A stretch of DNA of 64,000 nt from positions 6,801-70,800 of the forward strand of contig MKTW01000011.1 of assembly GCA_001898405.1 (NCBI GenBank), written 5' to 3'. The DNA comes from Sphingobacteriales bacterium 44-61. Lineage in GTDB: Bacteria; Bacteroidota; Bacteroidia; Chitinophagales; Chitinophagaceae. This document shows, in pieces, positions 23,571 through 32,087 of this stretch. The notes beneath the pieces are model-generated. The model was not told the DNA's origin, did not search any database, and saw only the letters and a program-made list of their open reading frames with translations. Positions within the stretch are counted from its first letter, which is position 1. Every line of letters starts with the position of its first letter. Both the position numbers and the translations under genes were made by a program.

Positions 23571-25850
23571 ATGAAACAGATAACCCTGCTTTTAATAATA
23601 GTATCATTGGGTCTTCCCTCCCTTGCGCAGCCTACCGTTAGCGGCCAGGTATTGGATGCTCAAACCCGTGAGCCTCTTGCCGGCGCCACTGTCCGGATGG
23701 AAGATTCATCAGCCATCGTTACAGATAAGGAAGGAAAATTTGTGGTAGACCCGCAACATGGGCTTACACTGAAAGTGTCTGCCACCGGTTATTTTACCCA
23801 GTTGGTACATATCAATGAAAAAAGATCTTTGCTGATCTTACTTGTTCCTGATCACCGGGAACTGGACGCTATCGTGGTCACCGGCACAATGAAGCCTGTG
23901 AAAAGACTGGAAAGCCCTGTGGCAGTGGAAGTATATACACCACAGTTTTTCAGGAAGAACCCTGCTCCCAGCATTTTTGAATCGCTGCAGAATGTGAATG
24001 GAGTAAGACCACAGCTTAACTGCAGCGTATGCAACACCGGCGACATCCATATCAATGGGCTGGAAGGGCCTTACACCATGGTCACTATTGATGGAATGCC
24101 TATTGTGAGTAGTCTTGCTTCCGTGTATGGATTATTTGGCATACCCACCCAGCTGATCGAAAGAGTTGAAATTGTAAAAGGCCCTGCTTCCGGTTTGTAT
24201 GGCTCGGAAGCGATCGGAGGTCTTATCAATATCATCACCAAATCGCCGGATAAAGCTCCGGTATTCACTGCCAATATGATGGCCACCAGTTGGCAGGAAT
24301 ATAATATTGATATGGGCACTACGCTAAAACTCGGTAAGAATATCAAATCCCTGCTGGGTGTTGATTATTACAATTACCAGCATCCGGTTGATAAGAACGG
24401 TGATCTGTTTACCGATGTAACGCTTCAACACCGCATATCCATCTTTAATAAACTCAGCCTTACCCGTAAACATAACCGAGTCGCCTCACTGGCAGCACGT
24501 TATTTTTATGAAGACAGATGGGGTGGTGATATGCGCTGGAACAAATCATTCCGCGGCGGCGACAGTCTTTATGGTGAAAGTATTTATACCAACCGCTGGG
24601 AACTGATGGGTAATTATCAATTGCCGCTACAGGAAAAAATATTCCTTTCTTTCTCCGCTACCAGCCACCGGCAGAATTCTTATTACGGCACTACTCCTTA
24701 TATGGGTAATCAGCGGATCGCTTTCGGCCAGCTTACCTGGGACCATAAAGCCGGCGCCTCGCATAGCCTCCTTACCGGTGCTGCATTGCGCTATAATTAT
24801 TATGATGATAATTCAACTGCAACAACAGATACGTTAAGCGGAAAAAATGAACCGGAGAAATACCTGATCCCCGGGTTGTTCATACAGGATGAATGGAAAC
24901 TGGATGCACATCATCTTTTGCTGTTGGGGCTTCGTTATGATCATCATCCTGCACATGGAGGGATCATCACACCCCGGCTTGCATGGAAATGGTCGTTGAA
25001 AGATCAGCAGGTGTTCCGGCTGAATGCAGGAACAGGTTTCAGGGTAGTCAGCTTGTTTACAGAAGATCATGCAGCGCTTACGGGTGCACGGGCTGTTAAG
25101 ATCCTTGAATCATTAAAGCCGGAAAGAAGTTATAATGTCAACCTGAACTATACGCACAACTTCCGCTGGGACAATCTTTCACTCAACCTGGATGCCTCTG
25201 CCTGGTATTCTTATTTTACCAACCAGATCATTGCTGATTATGATACAGATCCTAACCTGATCGTTTACCGCAACCTGCAAGGGCATGCTGCATCCAAAGG
25301 GGTTACACTTAACATGGAATTGAACAAAGGCCACCGGTTTAAAAGCCTGCTGGGTGCAACTGTGCAAAACGTAAATAAAACAGAAAAAGATGCAGGCGGT
25401 CATACTATTACCACCCGCCCTGTGTTAACGGAAAAATGGAGCGGCACATGGTCTATCAGCTATAGTTTTCCTGCTGCAGGCATTACACTCGACTATACCG
25501 GCAATATCTACGGCCCCATGCGATTGCCTTTATTGTCTGACAAGGATCCGCGCCCGGCCAATTCGCCCGTATGGAGCATTCAGAATATTCAATGCACCAA
25601 GCTGGTGAATAGCAGGCTGGAAATATTTGCAGGCATCAAGAACCTGCTCAACTGGACGCCTGCTCAAAGCACGCCTTTTATCATTGCCCGGTCGCATGAT
25701 CCTTTCGATAAGCAACTGGTGTATGATGCAGGAGGTAATATCCTGCCCACAGCAGAAAATCCCTATGCATTGAGCTTTGACCCTTCCTATGTGTATGCAC
25801 CCAACCAGGGAATAAGGGTGTTCGGAGGAGTCAGGTATACGGTGCGTTGA
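23571..25850 (+). CDS. TonB-dependent receptor, metal-island type
   Basis: 759 residues. A signal peptide precedes a carboxypeptidase-like domain (PTVSGQVLDAQTREPLAGATV, about 20-95), then the plug domain with LNCSVCNTGDIHINGLEG and IERVEIVKGPASGLYGSEAIGG, then a 22-strand type barrel to a C-terminal GIRVFGGVRYTVR. Such receptors import substrates across the outer membrane using TonB energy. The NCSVC cysteines in the plug and the adjacent Cus genes suggest a copper or other metal complex as substrate. No SusD partner is present, which fits a metal receptor rather than a glycan receptor. Expression is probably controlled by the upstream palindrome. Confidence 0.88.
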   Translation: MKQITLLLIIVSLGLPSLAQPTVSGQVLDAQTREPLAGATVRMEDSSAIVTDKEGKFVVDPQHGLTLKVSATGYFTQLVHINEKRSLLILLVPDHRELDAIVVTGTMKPVKRLESPVAVEVYTPQFFRKNPAPSIFESLQNVNGVRPQLNCSVCNTGDIHINGLEGPYTMVTIDGMPIVSSLASVYGLFGIPTQLIERVEIVKGPASGLYGSEAIGGLINIITKSPDKAPVFTANMMATSWQEYNIDMGTTLKLGKNIKSLLGVDYYNYQHPVDKNGDLFTDVTLQHRISIFNKLSLTRKHNRVASLAARYFYEDRWGGDMRWNKSFRGGDSLYGESIYTNRWELMGNYQLPLQEKIFLSFSATSHRQNSYYGTTPYMGNQRIAFGQLTWDHKAGASHSLLTGAALRYNYYDDNSTATTDTLSGKNEPEKYLIPGLFIQDEWKLDAHHLLLLGLRYDHHPAHGGIITPRLAWKWSLKDQQVFRLNAGTGFRVVSLFTEDHAALTGARAVKILESLKPERSYNVNLNYTHNFRWDNLSLNLDASAWYSYFTNQIIADYDTDPNLIVYRNLQGHAASKGVTLNMELNKGHRFKSLLGATVQNVNKTEKDAGGHTITTRPVLTEKWSGTWSISYSFPAAGITLDYTGNIYGPMRLPLLSDKDPRPANSPVWSIQNIQCTKLVNSRLEIFAGIKNLLNWTPAQSTPFIIARSHDPFDKQLVYDAGGNILPTAENPYALSFDPSYVYAPNQGIRVFGGVRYTVR

Positions 25851-25926
25851 TTGTGGACTATTGTGGGTTGACTGTCGGCCAACGAATAATAACCCCCACT
25901 TCCGCTCTTTTTCCTATATTCGTCTC

Positions 25927-26310
25927 GTGAAACGCCTCGCTGGTATACTCTTTATTTCTGTTTATATGCTCGCTTTTGCAGAGTTTCACCAGTTAATGCG
26001 CATACCTTTCCTGATAGAGCATTTCAACGTTCATCGCCAGGCTGATCCCGAACTGAGCTTTTCGCAGTTTTTAAACATGCATTATATGGGGCCTGTTATT
26101 GTGGACGACGATTTTATGCAGGACCAACAGCTTCCCTTCCGTGATGTGGGTTGCCATACCCTGCTCGGCTCTGCAGTTTGCTCATTTGCACCTCCTTCCT
26201 TTATGATCGAGCCGCCGGCAATATTGTCAGCGGAATTTTATAGTTATAATGAGATCAGGAAACCTCAATTCTCCTCTTTCGATATTTTCCAGCCTCCCCG
26301 CCGTGCCTGA
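25927..26310 (+). CDS. Small membrane/secreted protein of metal operon, hypothetical
   Basis: About 127 residues from the GTG at 25927 (VKRLAGILFISVYMLAF), which sits at the start of the hydrophobic signal or anchor. The longer frame to 25861 adds a Cys/Pro/Asn-rich segment with no family look. The rest has HQLMRIPFLIEHF, then DDDFMQDQQLPFRDVGCHTLL. I recall similar short proteins beside metal efflux genes of Bacteroidota but know no function. TATATTCG at 25915-25922 could be a weak -7 box. Confidence 0.55.
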   Translation: MKRLAGILFISVYMLAFAEFHQLMRIPFLIEHFNVHRQADPELSFSQFLNMHYMGPVIVDDDFMQDQQLPFRDVGCHTLLGSAVCSFAPPSFMIEPPAILSAEFYSYNEIRKPQFSSFDIFQPPRRA

Positions 26311-26353
26311 TAACATATAGACATCTATTCTTCACAGGCACAATTTTTTTTGC

Positions 26354-29300
26354 ATGTTAAATTCTATTATTCGCTTTTCCGTAAGGAATAAGCTTATCAT
26401 AGGTTTATTCACCCTTGCCCTGGTGGTATGGGGAGCAATAAACCTCAGGCAGCTTCCGATTGATGCATTGCCTGATATTACGAGCAACCAGGTACAGATA
26501 ATCACTGTATCTCCCTCACTCGCCGCACCGGAAGTGGAGCGGCTGATCACTTTTCCATTGGAACAGGCCAATGCCAATATACCCGGCATAAAGGAAATGC
26601 GTTCCATTTCCCGCTTCGGTCTTTCAGTGGTTACCGTTGTATTTTCTGATGAAACAGATATCTACTGGGCCCGCCAGCAGGTCAGCGAGCGGCTTGGACA
26701 GGTAAGAACGGAAATACCTGCCAGCGCAGGTAACCCGGAATTGGGGCCGGCCACTACAGGGCTTGGTGAAATATACCAGTATGTGTTAAGGCCAGCAAAA
26801 GGATATGAAAGCAAGTATGATCTGACTGAATTGCGTTCCATGCAGGACTGGATCGTAAGGCGTCAGCTGCTGGGCACTCGTGGTGTGGCTGATGTCAGCA
26901 GTTTTGGCGGCTATCTGAAACAATATGAAATAGCCGTACAGCCAGACCGGCTGAAGAGTATGAAAGTGACCATTGCGGATGTGTTCAACGCACTGGAAAA
27001 AAATAACCAGAACTCCGGCGGCGCTTATATTGAAAAAGGCCCGACCGCTTTATTCATCCGTACGGAAGGCCTGGCTGCTACTACGGGTGATCTTGAAAAA
27101 ATAGTCATCCGGCATACAGATACAGGCATTCCTGTTTACCTGAGAGATGTGGCTGAAGTAAGAATAGGACATGCTATCCGCTATGGTGCCATGACCTATA
27201 AAGACCAGGGAGAAGTGGCCGGTGCTGTTGTGCTGATGCTGAAAGGCGCTAATGCTTCTGCCGTTATCGAAAATGTGAAAGCAAGGATCAATGAGATAAA
27301 GAAAACATTGCCGGAAGGCGTGGTGCTGGAAACATTTTACGATCGTACAAAAATGGTGGATAATGCGATCGGTACGGTAAAGAAAAACCTGCTGGAAGGA
27401 GCACTGATCGTTGTTTTTGTGTTGGTGCTTTTCCTCGGCAATCTCAGGGCAGGGCTGATCGTGGCTTCAGTTATACCTCTTGCCATGCTGTTTGCCGTCA
27501 GCATGATGAACCTGTTTGGTGTTTCGGGCAACCTGATGAGCCTCGGCGCCCTTGACTTCGGGTTGATCGTTGATGGCGCTGTTATTATTGTGGAAGCAGT
27601 GTTGCATCGGATGGTACATGATAAACGTTTTTCAACACTGACGAGCCTCACTCCGGCTCAATTGAATGATGAAGTAGAGAGCGCCGCCGGTAAAATGATG
27701 AACTCGGCAGTATTTGGCCAGATCATTATCCTGATCGTTTATTTACCCATTCTTACACTCACAGGCATTGAAGGAAAGATGTTTGGCCCTATGGCTCAAA
27801 CGGTTTCTTTTGCATTGATCGGTGCCTTCCTGCTGTCTCTTACTTATGTTCCGATGATGTCTTCACTGGTACTGAGTAAAAAGATCAGCCATAAAGATAC
27901 CTGGGCTGATAAAATGATGAATGCATTGCAGCGATGGTACAGGCGCCTGCTGCAAAAAGCACTGGCTTTTCCGAAAACAGTGGTAAGCATATCGGTGCTA
28001 TTATTTACAATGGCTTTCTGGCTCATGAGTCGCCTGGGTGGTGAATTCATTCCTGAACTGGAAGAAGGTGATTTCGCCGTGGATGCAAGGCTGCTTACAG
28101 GGAGCTCATTAACGGAGACCATCCATACCACACAGAAAGCGGTATCTATTTTGCAAAACCGTTTCCCTGAAGTGGAAAAGATCGTTACGCGTATAGGCTC
28201 GAGCGAAATACCTACTGATCCGATGCCGCTGGAAATGACGGATATCATGATTACGCTAAAGCCGCGTGCTGACTGGGTTTCGGCATCTTCTTTTGATGAG
28301 CTGGCAAATAAAATGAGTAAAGCGCTGGAAGAAGTGCCGGGGCTTACAGCCGGCTTCCAGTTTCCTGTACAAATGCGTTTCAATGAGCTGATCTCCGGTG
28401 CACGCCAGGATATTGTTTGCAAGATTTTTGGTGAAAACCTCGACAGCCTCTCTGCTTATGCAGACCGGATAGGTAAGTTGGTCGGCACCGTAAAGGGCGC
28501 TGCAGACATCTATATTGAAACGGTAACAGGCCTGCCGCAGATCGTTATCAATTATAACCGCGATGCCATGGCGCATTATCAACTGGATATAGCGGATGTG
28601 AACCAGGTGGTTCGCACAGCTTTTGCAGGTGAATCAGCAGGGCTCATTTATGAGAATGAGCGCCGCTATGACCTGGTAGTGCGTCTTCAGGATGAATCAA
28701 GAAAGGATATCAACGATGTGCAGCAATTGCTGATCCCTACGCCAACAGGGCTGCAGGTGCCTCTTTACCAGGTAGCAACTGTTGAAATAAAGCAAGGCCC
28801 TAACCAGGTGCAAAGAGAAAATGCACAACGCCGCATTATTGTTGGTTTCAATGTAAGGGGCCGCGATGTGGAATCGGTGGTAGATGAATTGAGCGCCAAA
28901 GTGAACCAGCAATTGAAGTTCTCTTCAGGCTATTATGTGAAATATGGGGGACAGTTTGAGAATCTCATGGAAGCAAAACAGCGTTTGTCCATTGCTGTGC
29001 CTGCTGCATTGCTGCTGATCCTTTTAATGCTCTATTTCGCTTTTGGCTCTTTGAAATACGGCGTGCTGATATTTTCTGCCATTCCATTGTCTGCGATAGG
29101 AGGAGTGCTTGCATTATGGATGAGAGGAATGCCTTTCAGTATATCAGCAGGGATTGGTTTTATCGCTTTGTTTGGCGTGGCAGTGTTGAATGGCATTGTG
29201 CTGATCGCTGAATTCAACCGCCTGAAGAAACAGGGTTTGAAAGATGTTAAATTTATTATTATGGAAGGAACGCAGATACGTTTAAGGCCTGTGTTGATGA

Positions 29301-30709
29301 CGGCTGCTGTGGCCTCACTTGGTTTTCTGCCAATGGCTCTCAGCAAAAGCGCGGGCGCCGAAGTGCAGCGGCCATTGGCCACTGTAGTGATCGGAGGCCT
29401 GATCACTGCAACATTTTTGACACTGGTGGTGTTGCCGGTTTTATATCAATGGCTGGAGCGTAAACGAAAAAGAAGATCGCCTGCCGCGCCTGCTGCATTG
29501 ATCTTATTACTGGTTTACTCCCAGTATGCCAACGCACAGGAACGCATGCCATTGCAGCAAATGCTTGAGCAGGCCCATACGAACAACCTGAATATACAGG
29601 CTGCAAGAAAAGAGTCTGTTTACTGGAAACAATTGCAGACAGGAAAATTTGATCCTTCCAAAACGCAGGTGGGTGGCGAGTATGGTGGGCTTAACAGCGT
29701 AAAGAATGATACACGTTTTTTCATCAACCAGTCGTTCAGCCTGCCGGTCGTTTATCAAAGGCAACAGGCATTATACAATATGCAGGAGATTGCACAACAG
29801 CAGCTTGCTGATTGGAAACAGGCTGAACTGGACAGGGAGATCAAAAAAGTGTTTTATCAACTGGCGGACTGGCAGGAGAGAAGAAAACTGTTGCAAAGAC
29901 TGGACTCTGTTTACAGCCGTTTCCAGCAATCAGCAGCACTTCGTTTGAAATCCGGTGAATCGAATATCCTGGAGAAAACAACGGCTGATGCACAATTACA
30001 ACAATTAAACCTGCAACGCCGGCAACTGGAAACAGATATACTGATATTGCAACAGCGTTTGCAATGGCTGATAAATACAGACAGTTTATTATTGCCTGCT
30101 TATTCTTCTTTGAAAATGACACCGGTAGTGTTGTTCGACTCTGCTGCTATTGCCACACATCCGCAAGTGAAGTATGCCCGTTCTGAGATCAATACGGCAG
30201 CGGCTCAAACTGCTGCTGAAAAAGCAAGGCTTTCTCCTGATATCACCCTGGGCTATGCCAATCAATCCATCATCGGGTATCAAAGCTCTGATGGAGTGAG
30301 CCAGCACTATTACGGTGCCGGCAAAAGGTTTCATATTGTAAACCTGTCTGTTGGTATCCCTATTTTCAATTCTGCTGCTAAAGCGAGAATACGTGCCAGC
30401 AGGGTAAAGGAAGATATTGCGAGGATCACGACGGCTTCAGTGGAGCAGGCGATCCAAAGCAATCTCCAGCAACTGCAACAGGAATACAAGAAGCAGGAAC
30501 TGGCTTTGCAATATTATGAGCAAACAGGATTGCAGCAGGCAGAATTGATCATCAACACTTCGAGGCTGAGTTTTCAGAATGGTGAAATAAGCTACCTGGA
30601 ATGGACGGCGCTTATGAATAATGCTGTATCTATTCAATTGAATTACCTTGACGCCGTCAGGCAATACAATCAAACGATTATTGAACTGGAGTACTTAACC
30701 GGAAAATAA
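26354..30709 (+). CDS. cusA: CusA/CzcA-type heavy-metal RND pump fused to a TolC-like outer-membrane domain
   Basis: 1451 residues. Residues 1 to about 1040 are a heavy-metal efflux RND pump: first membrane segment near 10-30, LPDITSNQVQI, the proton-relay helix with LDFGLIVDGAVIIVE near 400, and the periplasmic EIPTDPMPLEMTDIMI near 617. Such pumps export Cu(I), Ag(I), Zn or Co by proton antiport. A hydrophobic stretch ending in YSQYANAQ lies near 1045-1061. The last 390 residues are a TolC/CusC-like outer-membrane factor with heptad-rich helices. The fusion of inner-membrane pump and outer-membrane channel is known in Bacteroidota. The adaptor gene follows six bases later. Confidence 0.93.
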   Translation: MLNSIIRFSVRNKLIIGLFTLALVVWGAINLRQLPIDALPDITSNQVQIITVSPSLAAPEVERLITFPLEQANANIPGIKEMRSISRFGLSVVTVVFSDETDIYWARQQVSERLGQVRTEIPASAGNPELGPATTGLGEIYQYVLRPAKGYESKYDLTELRSMQDWIVRRQLLGTRGVADVSSFGGYLKQYEIAVQPDRLKSMKVTIADVFNALEKNNQNSGGAYIEKGPTALFIRTEGLAATTGDLEKIVIRHTDTGIPVYLRDVAEVRIGHAIRYGAMTYKDQGEVAGAVVLMLKGANASAVIENVKARINEIKKTLPEGVVLETFYDRTKMVDNAIGTVKKNLLEGALIVVFVLVLFLGNLRAGLIVASVIPLAMLFAVSMMNLFGVSGNLMSLGALDFGLIVDGAVIIVEAVLHRMVHDKRFSTLTSLTPAQLNDEVESAAGKMMNSAVFGQIIILIVYLPILTLTGIEGKMFGPMAQTVSFALIGAFLLSLTYVPMMSSLVLSKKISHKDTWADKMMNALQRWYRRLLQKALAFPKTVVSISVLLFTMAFWLMSRLGGEFIPELEEGDFAVDARLLTGSSLTETIHTTQKAVSILQNRFPEVEKIVTRIGSSEIPTDPMPLEMTDIMITLKPRADWVSASSFDELANKMSKALEEVPGLTAGFQFPVQMRFNELISGARQDIVCKIFGENLDSLSAYADRIGKLVGTVKGAADIYIETVTGLPQIVINYNRDAMAHYQLDIADVNQVVRTAFAGESAGLIYENERRYDLVVRLQDESRKDINDVQQLLIPTPTGLQVPLYQVATVEIKQGPNQVQRENAQRRIIVGFNVRGRDVESVVDELSAKVNQQLKFSSGYYVKYGGQFENLMEAKQRLSIAVPAALLLILLMLYFAFGSLKYGVLIFSAIPLSAIGGVLALWMRGMPFSISAGIGFIALFGVAVLNGIVLIAEFNRLKKQGLKDVKFIIMEGTQIRLRPVLMTAAVASLGFLPMALSKSAGAEVQRPLATVVIGGLITATFLTLVVLPVLYQWLERKRKRRSPAAPAALILLLVYSQYANAQERMPLQQMLEQAHTNNLNIQAARKESVYWKQLQTGKFDPSKTQVGGEYGGLNSVKNDTRFFINQSFSLPVVYQRQQALYNMQEIAQQQLADWKQAELDREIKKVFYQLADWQERRKLLQRLDSVYSRFQQSAALRLKSGESNILEKTTADAQLQQLNLQRRQLETDILILQQRLQWLINTDSLLLPAYSSLKMTPVVLFDSAAIATHPQVKYARSEINTAAAQTAAEKARLSPDITLGYANQSIIGYQSSDGVSQHYYGAGKRFHIVNLSVGIPIFNSAAKARIRASRVKEDIARITTASVEQAIQSNLQQLQQEYKKQELALQYYEQTGLQQAELIINTSRLSFQNGEISYLEWTALMNNAVSIQLNYLDAVRQYNQTIIELEYLTGK

Positions 30710-30715
30710 AATTTT

Positions 30716-31840
30716 ATGCGTTATATAATTATCTTGATCATACTGAGCCTGACAAGCTCCTGCGGTTCTGAAAAAACGCCAGAAGAGAAGGCGGCTGCAC
30801 TGCCTGAAAACACAGTGGCGCTTACACCAGAGCAGATTACCAATGCTGGTATTGAAACCGGCCTGGTGCAAAAAAGACCGCTCAACAGCGAATTAAAAGT
30901 GAACGGGCTGGTGGACGTACCGCCGCAGAATATTGTGTCTGTCAGCTTTCCTCTCGGCGGTTATTTAAAGAATACAAAGCTGCTACCCGGTGCGCATGTA
31001 AACAGGGGTGAAGTGATAGCTATCATGGAAGATCCTGCATTGATCCAATTGCAGCAGGATTACCTGGTAGCCAGGGCAAAACTTCAATACAGCGAAAAAG
31101 AATTTGAGAGGCAGAAAATGCTGAATGAAAACAAAGTGAATGCCGATAAAATATATCAACAGGCGCAAGCGGATTTTACAGCGCAAAAAGTGCTGGTGAA
31201 AGGATATGATGAAAAACTCAGGCTGATCGGCATCAACCCGGCTAACCTGAACGAACAGAATATCTCCCGCAGTGTGCCGGTATATTCTCCTATCAATGGC
31301 TTTGTTTCAAAAGTGAATGTCAACATCGGGAAATATGTAAATCCTTCAGATGTGCTGTTTGAGCTTATCAACCCCGATGATATACATGCGGCACTTACCG
31401 TATTTGAGAAAGACCTGGGTAAGATCAAGCCCAAACAGAAAGTAATGGTCACTTTTGTGGACGATCCGGCAACCGAATATGAATGTGAAGTGCTGCTGGT
31501 TACCAAGAATGTGGATGATAACAGGAGCGCATTGGTTCATTGTCATTTCGAGAAGCAACCTAAGCAGCTTTTACCGGGAATGTTCCTGAATGCCAGCATC
31601 AGGGTGAATGAAGCGGAGGTAACGGCTGTTCCCGAAGAAGCGGTAGTGCGCTATGGCGACGGACAATTTGTGCTGGAAGAAACAGGAAAAGGTATGTTTC
31701 AGTTACAGGCAGTGGAAACAGGCATTAAAGATCATGGCTGGGTAGAGATTACGGGGAAAAATGAACTGGCAGGGAAAAAGATCATCGTGAAAAATCCGTA
31801 CCCGGTTATGGCGAAATTGAAAAACACATCAGAAGAATAG
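30716..31840 (+). CDS. cusB: CusB-like periplasmic adaptor lipoprotein
   Basis: 374 residues. The lipobox LTSSC places the lipidated Cys at about residue 16. It has the membrane-fusion-protein order: lipoyl half, alpha-hairpin (LQQDYLVARAKLQYSEKEFERQ), second lipoyl half (SPINGFVSKVNVNIGKYVNPS), beta-barrel and membrane-proximal end. It links the pump and the outer-membrane channel and may deliver metal to the pump. It closes operon B. Confidence 0.9.
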   Translation: MRYIIILIILSLTSSCGSEKTPEEKAAALPENTVALTPEQITNAGIETGLVQKRPLNSELKVNGLVDVPPQNIVSVSFPLGGYLKNTKLLPGAHVNRGEVIAIMEDPALIQLQQDYLVARAKLQYSEKEFERQKMLNENKVNADKIYQQAQADFTAQKVLVKGYDEKLRLIGINPANLNEQNISRSVPVYSPINGFVSKVNVNIGKYVNPSDVLFELINPDDIHAALTVFEKDLGKIKPKQKVMVTFVDDPATEYECEVLLVTKNVDDNRSALVHCHFEKQPKQLLPGMFLNASIRVNEAEVTAVPEEAVVRYGDGQFVLEETGKGMFQLQAVETGIKDHGWVEITGKNELAGKKIIVKNPYPVMAKLKNTSEE

Positions 31841-31870
31841 ATCAATAAGCAAAAGAGCTTCCCGCTGTCG

Positions 31871-31951
31871 CCCCGGACCTGGTTTAGCTCACTTGCTACT
31901 ATAGTTCACTAAGATCCGGGGTCTCCTCAACATTAGGGGAGCCCCCGGACC
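31871..31951. repeat. Repeats of ccccggacc with inverted copy, between cusB and tex
   Basis: ccccggacc occurs at 31871-31879 and 31943-31951; tccgggg at 31915-31921 is complementary to both. ctcc/ggag forms a further small hairpin at 31923-31942. The 247-base gap holds no ORF with coding character. It may be the 3' end structure of operon B. Confidence 0.5.
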
Positions 31952-32061
31952 TTATATTCTTTAAACTTATCATACCAGGCCTGGCGTGACAATGGAAGAT
32001 TAACTATCAACTCCAAGCTGCCGCATATAACAAACAAATTTTTTTTCCAAAAAACCACTCC

Positions 32062-32069
32062 TACATTTG
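32062..32069 (+). promoter_or_regulatory. Promoter -7 box of tex
   Basis: TACATTTG is an exact TAnnTTTG match 18 bases before the ATG. A second match, TAATTTTG at 32076-32083, is too close to the start to serve. Confidence 0.5.
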
Positions 32070-32087
32070 CTGCCCTAATTTTGCAAT

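Noticed and set aside
25861-25926. N-terminal extension of the small metal-operon protein
   Set aside because: The extension precedes a signal/anchor and contains intergenic-like sequence; GTG at 25927 fits better.
31841-32087. Possible small RNA or riboswitch between cusB and tex
   Set aside because: G/C-rich repeats pair with each other, but no known riboswitch core was recognised; kept only as a repeat.
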